DNA of 64,000 nucleotides from DATKRB01 sp035532415 (lineage in GTDB: Bacteria; Actinomycetota; Acidimicrobiia; Acidimicrobiales; RAAP-2): contig DATKRB010000023.1 in the NCBI GenBank assembly GCA_035532415.1, positions 86,060 to 150,059 on the forward strand, in the 5' to 3' direction. The position numbers and the translations under genes were made by a program. Under the pieces are notes generated by a model that was not told the DNA's origin, made no database searches, and saw only the letters and a list, made by a program, of their open reading frames with translations. Below, piece after piece: positions 10,305-18,184 of this stretch; positions within the stretch are counted from its first letter, which is position 1, and each line of letters starts with the position of its first letter.

Positions 10305-10822
10305 GCGGGCCCCGGCTGCGGCGACGGATGACGACGACTCTGGTCTGCGGCGCTCTGGCTGCGTCCCTCACGGCGTGCACCCCGGCCGACCGGATCGGTC
10401 CACCCTCGGCCCAGGTGGGGACGTGGGTTCAGGCGACCCAGCTGGGGCAGAGCGTGGGGACGGTGCTCGGCGACGCGGCACGGGTGACGACGGCGGTGCG
10501 CGAGCACAAGAGCACGGCGGTCATGCACACGATCTGCGCCGTCCTCCTGAACGACGTCGAGGCGGCCAACTCCAACCTGCCCTCCCCCGACTCGCGGCTC
10601 ACGACCCTCCTCTCGGACGCGTACGGGTCCGAAGGGGACGCGGCGAACGACTGCTACGACGCCGGGGCGGGGAGCAAGCAGCTACAGGCCAAGTCGGCAG
10701 GAGAGCGTTCGAGGGCCCGGGCCCTGCTGTTGCGGGCGATGGCCCGCGTGGCCCTGCTCACCGGGCACCCGGTGTCGACGACCACGACCGTCGCTCCCGG
10801 CGGCGGCGGGATCTTCGGATGA
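10301..10822 (+). CDS. small predicted lipoprotein
   Basis: 173 residues. The N-terminus has a basic stretch (RLRRR), a hydrophobic run and a lipobox-like LTAC with Cys26, so it is probably exported and lipidated. The remainder is helical, with Cys79 and Cys118 that could pair outside the cell, and ends in a Thr/Gly-rich tail (TTTTVAPGGGG). I recognise no family. Its ATG overlaps the tyrS TGA (ATGA). Its own stop lies in the first unit of a five-copy 17-bp repeat. Confidence 0.7.
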   Translation: MSGPRLRRRMTTTLVCGALAASLTACTPADRIGPPSAQVGTWVQATQLGQSVGTVLGDAARVTTAVREHKSTAVMHTICAVLLNDVEAANSNLPSPDSRLTTLLSDAYGSEGDAANDCYDAGAGSKQLQAKSAGERSRARALLLRAMARVALLTGHPVSTTTTVAPGGGGIFG

Positions 10823-10892
10823 CGGGGATCTTCGGATGACGGGGACCTTCGGATGACAGGGACCTTCGGATGACGGGGACCTTCGGATGACA
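10808..10892 (+). repeat. five tandem 17-bp repeats joining two genes
   Basis: Five head-to-tail 17-base units: 10808-10824, 10825-10841, 10842-10858, 10859-10875 and 10876-10892. The unit reads GGGATCTTCGGATGACG, with C for T at position 5 in the last three and a final A in copies 3 and 5. Every unit contains ATGA. Copy 1 supplies the lipoprotein stop (10820-10822) and copy 5 the start of the next gene (10887-10889). Confidence 0.95.
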
Positions 10893-11516
10893 GGGGGGCC
10901 GACGGACCCCACGGGTCCCCGACCGCCCGGCGGGGGAGCGCCCGGCGGGGTGGTGGGACCGGTCCCCGAAGGGCGCGACCCGGTCGACTACGACCGGATG
11001 CGCCGCCGGGCTCTGTGGTCGCTGCCGACGGGTCTCTACCTCATAGGGAGCCGCGCTCTCCTCGGCGGCGCGTTGCAGTGGAACCTCATGACGGCCAGCC
11101 TCGTCGTGCAGCTGGCAGTCGAGCCCAAGCTGGTCGGGGTCTCCGTCGATCGCCTCGCTCGAACCTACGAGCTGGTCGCCGCGGGCGGGGCGTTCTCCGT
11201 CTGCCTGCTCGGGCGCGACGACCGGGCTCTGGTCCGCCGGTTCGTCAAGCCGGTGGACGACGTGGTGACCGACGGCGAAGGGCGGGTCATGACCATGAAC
11301 GGCGAGGCGGTGGTCACGGGGAGCACGGGTTCGCCGGTCCTCGCCCGGTCGCCGGCGTGGCTCGACTGCTCCGTCCGGCACCAGATCGACCTGGGGAGCC
11401 ATGTGCTCTTCGTCGGCGAGGTGGTCGAAGTCGGGGGCGCTGGTCTGGAGGGCAGCGGGCGCACCGTCGCCGACGTGCTGCGCATGGAGGACACCAGGAT
11501 GAGCTACGGGGGTTGA
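10887..11516 (+). CDS. flavin reductase-like FMN-binding split-barrel protein
   Basis: 209 residues. After a Gly/Pro-rich leader of about 35 residues, the core (LPTGLYLIGS, WNLMTASLVVQLAVEPKLVGVSVD, GAFSVCLLGR, HVLFVGEVVEVGG) has the pattern of the flavin reductase-like domain that binds FMN and supplies reduced flavin or acts as an oxidoreductase. The partner is unknown. The ATG lies in the fifth 17-bp repeat unit. GGGACC-type repeats give no clear Shine-Dalgarno, so initiation may depend on the upstream repeat. Confidence 0.8.
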   Translation: MTGGPTDPTGPRPPGGGAPGGVVGPVPEGRDPVDYDRMRRRALWSLPTGLYLIGSRALLGGALQWNLMTASLVVQLAVEPKLVGVSVDRLARTYELVAAGGAFSVCLLGRDDRALVRRFVKPVDDVVTDGEGRVMTMNGEAVVTGSTGSPVLARSPAWLDCSVRHQIDLGSHVLFVGEVVEVGGAGLEGSGRTVADVLRMEDTRMSYGG

Positions 11517-11700
11517 CCTGCGTCTCCGCCCGGATCGCCGCCCCCCCGGCGCCGCGAGGGAACATGCCGGACGGACTACACTGGGCTCACGACCGGGGAC
11601 GGCGCCGACGAGGAAGCAGCCGCCCGTTGCCCACATCCGAGGCCGGTCCGATTCGGCGCCCGCCGCGGGTGACCCGGGGGGCGGGCAGCAAGGAGCATGC

Positions 11701-11910
11701 GTGAAGAAGGGACGCCATCGGCGATTCGAGGAAGCGCGGAGCCTCAAGCGCTCGGTGTCGACGGCCGGGCAACGCTGCGCCGAATGCGGCGCCGAGCCCG
11801 AGGACGTGCATGCTTCATGGTGCCTCGCCGAGGAGGACCAGTACGATCGCATCCTGGGGTCGGTGGCGCCTTCGCACGACGAGTCCGAGCCCGACCCGTT
11901 GGACGACTGA
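11701..11910 (+). CDS. small zinc-ribbon-like protein of unknown function
   Basis: 69 residues, basic N-terminus and acidic C-terminus (HDESEPDPLDD). CAEC followed by HASWC gives a CxxC...HxxxC set that could bind one zinc. GTG start at 11701 has AAGGAG seven bases upstream; an ATG at 11697 is in another frame. The 184 bases before it hold no gene I can support, only a possible -10 (TACACT near 11577). Family not recognised. Confidence 0.55.
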   Translation: MKKGRHRRFEEARSLKRSVSTAGQRCAECGAEPEDVHASWCLAEEDQYDRILGSVAPSHDESEPDPLDD

Positions 11911-11944
11911 CGGAGCCCGGTGAGGCCCGGCCCCCCTGGCCGGC

Positions 11945-12739
11945 TCAGCTCGTTCGGTCCGGCGCCTCGGCCGGCCGGCCGGTCCGCCTCCTGAGCGCCG
12001 GGTGGGGAAGGGGGACCCGGCGCTCGATCCGGTCCGAGCGGTCCTGGAGGTAGGCGGCGAGCCGCCGGTAGACCTTCTGCCCGACCATCGCGGTGAGCTC
12101 GGCCTGCATCTCGCGGTAGACGGGCTGCTCGCCGACGAACGCCTCGGGCGACTCGGTGCACCACCAGTGGAATTCCTTGCCGCCCTCCCCCCAGTGAGCG
12201 CGGTCCCACTGGCGGACCGTCGAGGTGACGTACCCGTCCCCGGCCACCTCGTCCTCCCGGCGGAGCGGCAGCTGCCAGCAGACCTCGGGCTTCAGGTCCA
12301 TCGGATTGCGCCCGCGGGTGACGGCGACCTGGTGCAGCGCGCAGCCGGGCCCGGTCGGGAACCCCGGTCGGTTCAGGAAGATGCACGCGCCTTCGACGAC
12401 GCGGGTGACGATCTCGCCGTGCTGGTTCTTCTTGACCGTGCCCTTCTTGACGCCACGCGCCCGGTATTGCCACTGCTCGGATGAGAGGGTGGCGGCGATC
12501 CGCTCCACCCGGCGCGCGTCGGCGCGGTCGACGAAGTGCGCACCGTAGGAGCAGCACCCGTGCTCGAGCTCGGGTGCCGGCCCCGTGAGGACCCCCTGGC
12601 AGCCGCGGCCGTAAATGCACGTCCACGAGCTCGTGAGGAACGTCACGTCGAAGACCCAGGTTCGTTCCTCGTCCTGGTCGTCGAAGCTCACCCATTCGCG
12701 TGCGTCGTCGGGGGGACCGGTGGGTCCGGCGGGGGTCAT
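11945..12739 (-). CDS. conserved cysteine-rich protein, YkgJ/DUF3109-like
   Basis: 264 residues, rich in Cys: CIYGRGCQG, HGCCSYG, ACIFLNRPG, GCALHQ and VCWQLPLRR. The spacing resembles proteins thought to hold a zinc or iron centre (YkgJ-like), though I assign this only by pattern. Aromatic segments such as FHWWCTESPEAF follow. No signal peptide or membrane segment is visible. ATG at 12739 is preceded at 7 bases by TAGGGT. The open frame extends upstream to 13198, but that part is low-complexity Thr/Pro and runs through the divergent gene. Convergent with the 69-residue gene. Confidence 0.7.
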   Translation of the reverse strand: MTPAGPTGPPDDAREWVSFDDQDEERTWVFDVTFLTSSWTCIYGRGCQGVLTGPAPELEHGCCSYGAHFVDRADARRVERIAATLSSEQWQYRARGVKKGTVKKNQHGEIVTRVVEGACIFLNRPGFPTGPGCALHQVAVTRGRNPMDLKPEVCWQLPLRREDEVAGDGYVTSTVRQWDRAHWGEGGKEFHWWCTESPEAFVGEQPVYREMQAELTAMVGQKVYRRLAAYLQDRSDRIERRVPLPHPALRRRTGRPAEAPDRTS

Positions 12740-12746
12740 CGGCGAG

Positions 12747-12752
12747 ACCCTA
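12747..12752 (-). promoter_or_regulatory. -10 element of the cysteine-rich gene
   Basis: TAGGGT on the minus strand, 7 bases before the ATG at 12739, predicting a leaderless transcript. Confidence 0.5.
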
Positions 12753-12789
12753 CCCCCGCAAAAGACACCGCTCGGCGGGGGGTGTCCCG

Positions 12790-12795
12790 TATGAT
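12790..12795 (+). promoter_or_regulatory. strong -10 (TATGAT) before a mini-ORF
   Basis: TATGAT is the best consensus -10 in this part of the window. It lies 6 bases before the GTG at 12802, which opens a nine-codon ORF, and 32 bases before the GTG of the prepilin peptidase. Confidence 0.6.
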
Positions 12796-12801
12796 CGCCC
12801 G

Positions 12802-12831
12802 GTGGACGCGGGGTACGGGCTCCGAGCGTGA
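12802..12831 (+). CDS. putative nine-codon leaderless ORF
   Basis: GTG followed by DAGYGLRA and TGA. The stop (12829-12831) overlaps the GTG of the downstream gene as GTGA. Its start is placed exactly where the TATGAT promoter would begin transcription. The peptide itself has no recognisable role; the ORF may exist to deliver terminating ribosomes to the next start, which lacks a Shine-Dalgarno. Confidence 0.4.
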   Translation: MDAGYGLRA

Positions 12832-13595
12832 ACGCCCCTCTCGTTCTCGGATGCGGCCTGGGAGGAGTGGTCGTCGGGTCGGTGCTGGGTGCGTTCGCCA
12901 CCCGGGTACGGGCGCCGGTCCCGGTACCCGCACCGGCGGTCCCCGGCGGGGTTCCGGTGCTCCCGCCGGCGGTCCCCGATGTGGCTCCGTTGCCCAGCGG
13001 CGCGGACGTCCCGGGCGGCTCCGGGCGCGTGGCGTTGGACCGGTTGGCCGCGGGGGTGGTCACGGGAGGGTTGCTCGCCGTCGCCGCGCACCATTTCGGA
13101 GCGGTGCCCGCGCTCGCGGCGTACTGCGTGCTCTTCGTGGGCCTGGTCGCGGTGTCCGTCGTCGATCTCCGGGTGGGACTGGTGCCGCGCACCGTCATCT
13201 ACCCGGTCTCCGTCCTCCTCGGCGTCGCCCTGGTGGCGGCCTCCGCGGTCGCCGGCGATTGGCGGGCGCTCGGCGAGGCGGTCATCGGGGGAGCGCTCGC
13301 CTTCGCGGTGTTCTTCGCCATCTGGTTCCTGTACCCGCGAGGGTTGGGCTTCGGGGACGTACGGCTCGCGGCGGCCATCGGCTTCGGCCTCGGCTGGCTC
13401 GGCCTGCTCCACCTGTACGTGGGCTTCCTCGTCGGGTTCCTCGCCGGGGCAGCGTTCGGCCTGGTGGTCATGGTTCGGCGCGGGACCGGCCGGAAGACCA
13501 GGATGCCGTTCGCCCCGGCCCTGGCGGTCGGCGCGGTCGTCGGGGTGATCTGGGGCAGCCAGATCATCAACGCCTGGCTCCCGGGGCACAGCTGA
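12828..13595 (+). CDS. prepilin peptidase (A24-type) without the methylase domain
   Basis: 255 residues, polytopic (about seven hydrophobic segments). The two catalytic aspartates are visible: D113 in SVVDLRVGLVPR and D177 in GLGFGDVRLAAAIG (GxGD). The N-terminal methylation domain with CxxC pairs, found in bifunctional PilD, is missing; a Pro/Val-rich linker (about 29-60) takes its place. It should cleave type IV or Tad pilin leader peptides at the inner membrane. No pilin gene is nearby. The GTG is inferred from the overlap with the preceding mini-ORF. Confidence 0.85.
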   Translation: MNAPLVLGCGLGGVVVGSVLGAFATRVRAPVPVPAPAVPGGVPVLPPAVPDVAPLPSGADVPGGSGRVALDRLAAGVVTGGLLAVAAHHFGAVPALAAYCVLFVGLVAVSVVDLRVGLVPRTVIYPVSVLLGVALVAASAVAGDWRALGEAVIGGALAFAVFFAIWFLYPRGLGFGDVRLAAAIGFGLGWLGLLHLYVGFLVGFLAGAAFGLVVMVRRGTGRKTRMPFAPALAVGAVVGVIWGSQIINAWLPGHS

Positions 13596-13661
13596 TCCGT
13601 CGTCCGCGCCCCGCCCGCTCGAGCCCGGCGAGCATCGGGACCCGGCTCAACAGGGCTCGGG

Positions 13662-13667
13662 TAGGTT
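13662..13667 (+). promoter_or_regulatory. -10 element of the aro operon
   Basis: TAGGTT lies 6 bases before the aroC ATG, so the long aroC-to-nusB transcript probably begins leaderless at this codon. Confidence 0.55.
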
Positions 13668-13673
13668 GGGGGC

Positions 13674-14936
13674 ATGTTGCGGTACCTGACGGCCGGGGAG
13701 TCCCACGGGCAGGCGCTCGTGGCGACGGTGGAGGGTCTGCCCGCCGGACTGCCGATCACCGCGGAAGAGGTCGCGGGCGAACTGGCCCGTCGCCGGCTGG
13801 GCTTCGGGAGAGGCCCCCGGATGCGGTTCGAGCAGGACCAGGTGACGCTGGTGGCCGGGGTGCGTCACGGGCGGACCCTGGGCTCGCCGGTCGCGGTGCA
13901 GATCGCCAACACCGAATGGCCGAAGTGGTCCGAGGAGATGTCGCCAGGCCCGGGGTCGCCCTCGCGGGTGCTGACCCAGCCCCGGCCCGGTCACGCCGAT
14001 TTGGCCGGTATGCAGAAGTACGGCTTTGCGGACGCCCGTGACGTGCTCGAGCGGGCTTCGGCCCGCGAGACCGCGGCCCGCGTGGCTGCCGGCTCTCTGG
14101 CCAAGGCGCTCCTGGCCCAGCTGGGCATCGCCGTCGTGAGCCACGTCGTGCAGCTGGGTGACGCCACGGCGCCCGACGGCGCCCGCCCGCTGCCCGGTGA
14201 CCGCGCCAGGGTCGACGAGTCTCCGGTCCGGTGCTTCGACGAGGAGAGCGCCGACCGCATGGTGGCTGCCGTGAAGGCTGCGGCCAAGGAGGGCGACTCG
14301 CTCGGGGGGGTCGCGGAGGTACTGGCCTACGGGGTCCCGGTGGGGCTCGGAAGCCACGTGCACTGGGACCGCCGGCTCGACGGCCTGCTGGCGCAGGCGC
14401 TGATGAGCATTCAGGCGGTGAAGGCCGTCGAGATCGGCGAGGGCTGGGACGTGGCCGGTCGGCGGGGCTCCGTGGCCCACGATGCCATCCGCTTCGTCGA
14501 GGGCTCCACCGAGGCCGGGGGGTACCGGCGCGACACGGCGCGGGCCGGCGGGATCGAGGGAGGCATGTCGATCGGGGGCCTGGTGGTGGCCCGGGTGGCC
14601 ATGAAACCCCTCGCCACGCTGAACCGGCCGGTGCTCGAGACGGTGGACGTGGCGACCAAGGAGTCGACGGTCAGCTTCCGGGAGCGCACGGACGTGACCG
14701 CGGTGCCGGCCATGGGCGTGGTTGCCGAGACGATGGTCGCGCTCGTGCTGGCGTCGGAGGCCCTCCGCAAGTTCGGGGGGGATTCCGTCGCCGAGATCCT
14801 GCGCAACCGGGACGGATTCGTGTCGTCGCTCGGAGAGACCCCCTCGGCGGTGGCGGGCTCCCCGGGCGCTCCGGTCCTTCCGGGCAGCCCGGCCCGGCAG
14901 AGCCCGCCGGACGGCCGCCAGGTCGCATCGGGGTGA
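13674..14936 (+). CDS. aroC: chorismate synthase
   Basis: 420 residues. The N-terminus MLRYLTAGESHGQALVA and RRRLGFGRGPRM, and later GGIEGGMSIGG, are chorismate synthase signatures binding FMN and EPSP. It makes chorismate from EPSP, the last step of the shikimate pathway, and so feeds the men genes here as well as aromatic amino acids. The C-terminal 30 residues are Ser/Pro/Gly-rich and probably disordered. It heads an operon whose members overlap by 4 bases or abut. Confidence 0.97.
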   Translation: MLRYLTAGESHGQALVATVEGLPAGLPITAEEVAGELARRRLGFGRGPRMRFEQDQVTLVAGVRHGRTLGSPVAVQIANTEWPKWSEEMSPGPGSPSRVLTQPRPGHADLAGMQKYGFADARDVLERASARETAARVAAGSLAKALLAQLGIAVVSHVVQLGDATAPDGARPLPGDRARVDESPVRCFDEESADRMVAAVKAAAKEGDSLGGVAEVLAYGVPVGLGSHVHWDRRLDGLLAQALMSIQAVKAVEIGEGWDVAGRRGSVAHDAIRFVEGSTEAGGYRRDTARAGGIEGGMSIGGLVVARVAMKPLATLNRPVLETVDVATKESTVSFRERTDVTAVPAMGVVAETMVALVLASEALRKFGGDSVAEILRNRDGFVSSLGETPSAVAGSPGAPVLPGSPARQSPPDGRQVASG

Positions 14937-15523
14937 GCCGGCCCGGCCCGGCCGTCGATCGCATCGTGCTGGTGGGGATGATGGGTGCGGGCAAGACGAC
15001 CGTGGGGCGCCTGCTCGCCGGCCGCCTCGGGTGGGCGTACGCCGACTCGGACGATCGGGTGCAGGAGGCCACCGGGCACACGGTTCCCGAGCTGTTCGCC
15101 CAGCACGGAGAGGCGGCGTTCCGGGCAGCGGAGTCCGAGGCGCTGCGACAGGCGCTCCGGGGCGCCTCGCCACAGGTGGTGTCGGTGGCCGGTGGCGCCG
15201 TGCTCGCCCCGGCCAACCGGGCGCTCCTGCGGCGATCGGGCACGGTGGTGTGGCTCCGGGCGAGACCCGAGACCCTCGGGGCCCGGGTCGGCGACGGGCG
15301 GGGCCGTCCCCTGCTGGGCGACGATCCGTCCGAGGCGCTCACCAGGCTCGACCGGGTGAGGCGGCCGCTGTACGAGCAGGTGGCCCACGTGGTGGTCGAC
15401 GTCGACGACCTCCAGCCGGACTCGGTCGTCGACCGGGTGCTGGCCGCGGTCGGCCCCGGGTGGAGCGCCGATGCCGTCGCCCGCCCGAGGACCGGACCGG
15501 GCGCAGCCACGGGAGCGTCGTGA
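14933..15523 (+). CDS. aroK: shikimate kinase
   Basis: 196 residues, somewhat longer than the usual 170-180 because of a C-terminal tail. Walker A is GMMGAGKTT near residue 15, the shikimate-binding DSDD follows, and VAGGAV plus RGRPLL complete the pattern. It phosphorylates shikimate with ATP. The GTG overlaps the aroC stop (GTGA). Confidence 0.95.
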   Translation: MSRPGPAVDRIVLVGMMGAGKTTVGRLLAGRLGWAYADSDDRVQEATGHTVPELFAQHGEAAFRAAESEALRQALRGASPQVVSVAGGAVLAPANRALLRRSGTVVWLRARPETLGARVGDGRGRPLLGDDPSEALTRLDRVRRPLYEQVAHVVVDVDDLQPDSVVDRVLAAVGPGWSADAVARPRTGPGAATGAS

Positions 15524-16584
15524 TCACCGTCCCGGTCGAGCTGGGGGACCGGCGGTACGAGGTGTTGATCGGGGACGGAGCGCGCCGCGAGCTGGCCGCA
15601 GTGGTGGCCGAGCGAGTTCCCGGTACCGCCCGGAGGGCCACCGTCGTCACCCAGTCCGAGATCGAGAAGGCCGGATGGTTGCGCGGCCTCGATCCCGGCG
15701 TGCCGTTCGACGTCCTGCTCGTGCCGGATGGGGAGACCGCCAAGTCGCTTGCGACGGTGGAGCGGTTGTGCCGGGGATTCGCCCGGGGCGGTTTGGCCCG
15801 ATCCGACGTGGTGGTGGCCGTCGGTGGCGGGATCGTCACCGACGTCGCCGGGTTCGCCGCCGCCACGTACCATCGGGGCACGCACTACGTCAGCATCGCC
15901 ACGTCGTTGCTGGCCCAGGTGGACGCCGCGGTCGGGGGCAAGACCGGGGTGAACCTTCCCGAGGGGAAGAACCTGGTGGGTGCCTTCTGGCAGCCGTCCG
16001 CCGTCCTGTGCGACACGGCCACCCTGTCGACGCTGCCCCCGCGGGAGTGGGCATGCGGGCGCGGGGAGATGGCGAAGTACGCGTTCCTGTCCGACGGCCC
16101 GCCCGACGCGTCGATCCTCGACCTCCCGCTTGCCGAGCAGGTGGCACGCTGTGTCGGGGTGAAAGCCGCCGTGGTGGCGGCCGACGAGCGCGAGGGTGAT
16201 CGGCGGGTGATCCTCAATTACGGTCACACCTTGGCCCACGCGCTCGAGGCGGCGGCGTTCGACCGGGGCGAGGGCGATGTGATCCGCCATGGCGAGGCGG
16301 TCGCGGTGGGGCTTCTCTTCGCCGCGTTGCTGGCCCGCCGGCTCGGCCGGATCGGCGACGAGCGGGTCGAGCTGCACCGCCGGGTGATCGCCGGCTTCGA
16401 CCTCTCGGCCGGGCTGCCCGCCGGGGCGCAGGCCTCGGAGCTGCTCCGGTCGATGGCCCGGGACAAGAAGGCCCAGCACGATCTGACCTTCGTCCTCGAC
16501 GGTCCCGGGGGCGTGGAGGCGGTCCGGGGTGTCGACCCGGGTGACGTGCTCGCTACCCTGGCAGAGATGGGAGCGTCGACGTGA
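15520..16584 (+). CDS. aroB: 3-dehydroquinate synthase
   Basis: 354 residues. The NAD-binding GGGIVTDVAGFAAATYHRG and the DAAVGGKTGVN block are typical, and metal-ligand histidines occur in NYGHTLAHALE and HGEAVAVG. It converts DAHP to 3-dehydroquinate. GTG at 15520 overlaps the aroK stop as GTGA; a GTC, not a start, precedes it. Confidence 0.96.
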   Translation: MITVPVELGDRRYEVLIGDGARRELAAVVAERVPGTARRATVVTQSEIEKAGWLRGLDPGVPFDVLLVPDGETAKSLATVERLCRGFARGGLARSDVVVAVGGGIVTDVAGFAAATYHRGTHYVSIATSLLAQVDAAVGGKTGVNLPEGKNLVGAFWQPSAVLCDTATLSTLPPREWACGRGEMAKYAFLSDGPPDASILDLPLAEQVARCVGVKAAVVAADEREGDRRVILNYGHTLAHALEAAAFDRGEGDVIRHGEAVAVGLLFAALLARRLGRIGDERVELHRRVIAGFDLSAGLPAGAQASELLRSMARDKKAQHDLTFVLDGPGGVEAVRGVDPGDVLATLAEMGAST

Positions 16585-17057
16585 GCCAGGGGATCGTGCT
16601 GCTCCTTTCGGGCCCCAACCTGAACCTCCTCGGTGAGCGCGAGCCGGCCGTGTACGGCACCGAGACCCTTGCCGACCACGTCCACGCGGCGACCGCGGCG
16701 GCCCACCGCCACGGGCTCCTGCTCGAGCATGTGCAGTCCCAGCACGAAGGGGACCTCATCAACTCGGTCCACGCGGCGCGGGATCGGGTCGCCGCGCTGA
16801 TCGTGAACGCCGCGGCCCTCTCGCACGGGTCGTGGTCGCTCCACGACGCCCTCGCCGCGTTCGACGGGGTGATCGTGGAGCTGCACCTGTCGAACCCGGC
16901 GGCGAGGGAGCCCTTCCGGCACACCTCGGTCATCGCCCCGGTCGCCGACGGGTCCATCGCCGGGTTCGGGGGCCTCGGCTACGAGCTGGCGGTGGAGGCG
17001 GTCAGCCGTATCCTCGCCGCAAGACAGCGTCCGGCACCGGAAAAGGAGCGCCCATGA
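16581..17057 (+). CDS. aroQ: 3-dehydroquinate dehydratase, type II
   Basis: 158 residues, usual size for the type II dodecameric enzyme. GPNLNLLGEREPAVYG carries the catalytic Tyr, NAAALSHGSWSLHDAL the substrate-binding Asn/His, and HTSVIAPVADGSIAGFG the C-terminal loop. It dehydrates 3-dehydroquinate to 3-dehydroshikimate. GTG overlaps aroB (GTGA); its end carries the AAAAGGAG that serves pepQ. Confidence 0.96.
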   Translation: MSQGIVLLLSGPNLNLLGEREPAVYGTETLADHVHAATAAAHRHGLLLEHVQSQHEGDLINSVHAARDRVAALIVNAAALSHGSWSLHDALAAFDGVIVELHLSNPAAREPFRHTSVIAPVADGSIAGFGGLGYELAVEAVSRILAARQRPAPEKERP

Positions 17058-18184
17058 GCACCGACTCGCCGCCACCCCTGCAGGTGGCCAACCGGATCGA
17101 GGGACTGCGGAGCCGGTTCGCTCCGGCGGGCATCGACGCCCTCGTCGTGACCACCCTTCCCAACCTGCGCTACCTGACCGGCTTTTCGGGTTCCGCCGGC
17201 CTGCTCGTCGTCACCGGGGACGGCGCGCTCCTCACGACGGACGGCCGGTACCGGACCCAGGCCGACGAGCAGGTCACCGCGGCCGGAGCGGGCGGACTGG
17301 TCGGGATCGAGATCGGCGGGCCCCAGGCCCAGCGCGACGCCGTTCGCTCGCTCGTCTCGGGAGCGGGGAGGTCGAGGGTCGGGCTCGAGGCGGACAACGT
17401 CACTTGGGCCGCCAGCCAACGGTGGTCCGAGACGCTCGAGGGCCACGACGTGCTCCCGACCTCGGGCCTGGTGGAGGCCCTCCGTGAGGTGAAGGATGCA
17501 GCGGAGCTCGAGCTCATGGCCCGGGCCGCCGCGATCGCGGACGCCGCGCTGTCCGAGGTGCTCCCGTTGCTGGCGTCCGCCGTCACCGGCACGGTCACCG
17601 AGGAGCAGTTCGCCCTGGCGCTCGACACCGCCATGCGGCGAGGGGGGGCCGAGGGCGTGGCGTTCGAGACCATCGTTGCCGCCGGCCCCAACTCGGCCAA
17701 ACCCCATCACCGCCCCACCGGCCGTCCGATCCGGGCCGGGGACCCGGTGGTCGTCGACTTCGGCGCCCTGTTCAACGGCTACCGGTCGGACATGACCCGG
17801 ACGTTCTGCGTCGGGGGCGATCCCGAGGGCGAGCTGGCCCGGATCTTCGACGTCGTCCGATCCTCCCAGGCCGAGGGCGTGGCCGCCGTCGGCCCCGGGG
17901 TGGGCGCCAAGGACGTCGACGAGGTCTGCCGCAAGGTGATCGTCGACGCCGGCTGGGGAGAGGCCTTCGAGCACGGAACCGGCCACGGGGTCGGGCTCGA
18001 CATCCACGAGGCACCGACGGTGAGCCCGCTGGGCACTGCTATCTTGTCGCCGGGCGTCGTGGTGACGGTCGAGCCCGGGGTCTACATCCCCGGCGTCGGT
18101 GGGGTCCGCATAGAGGACACGCTGGTGGTGACCGAGCACGGCAACCGACCGCTCACGAGCTTCACGAAGGACGTCGCCGCCTGA
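17054..18184 (+). CDS. pepQ: Xaa-Pro aminopeptidase / M24 metallopeptidase
   Basis: 376 residues, pita-bread fold with an N-terminal creatinase-like domain. Metal ligands are visible as VVDFGALFNGYRSDMTRTF (two Asp), GTGHGVGLDIHE (His), TVEPGVYIPG (Glu) and VRIEDT (Glu). It removes N-terminal residues next to proline. ATG at 17054 overlaps the aroQ stop (ATGA) with AAAAGGAG upstream. Adjacency to efp is common in many bacteria and fits a proline-related theme, but no direct functional link is shown. Confidence 0.93.
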   Translation: MSTDSPPPLQVANRIEGLRSRFAPAGIDALVVTTLPNLRYLTGFSGSAGLLVVTGDGALLTTDGRYRTQADEQVTAAGAGGLVGIEIGGPQAQRDAVRSLVSGAGRSRVGLEADNVTWAASQRWSETLEGHDVLPTSGLVEALREVKDAAELELMARAAAIADAALSEVLPLLASAVTGTVTEEQFALALDTAMRRGGAEGVAFETIVAAGPNSAKPHHRPTGRPIRAGDPVVVDFGALFNGYRSDMTRTFCVGGDPEGELARIFDVVRSSQAEGVAAVGPGVGAKDVDEVCRKVIVDAGWGEAFEHGTGHGVGLDIHEAPTVSPLGTAILSPGVVVTVEPGVYIPGVGGVRIEDTLVVTEHGNRPLTSFTKDVAA

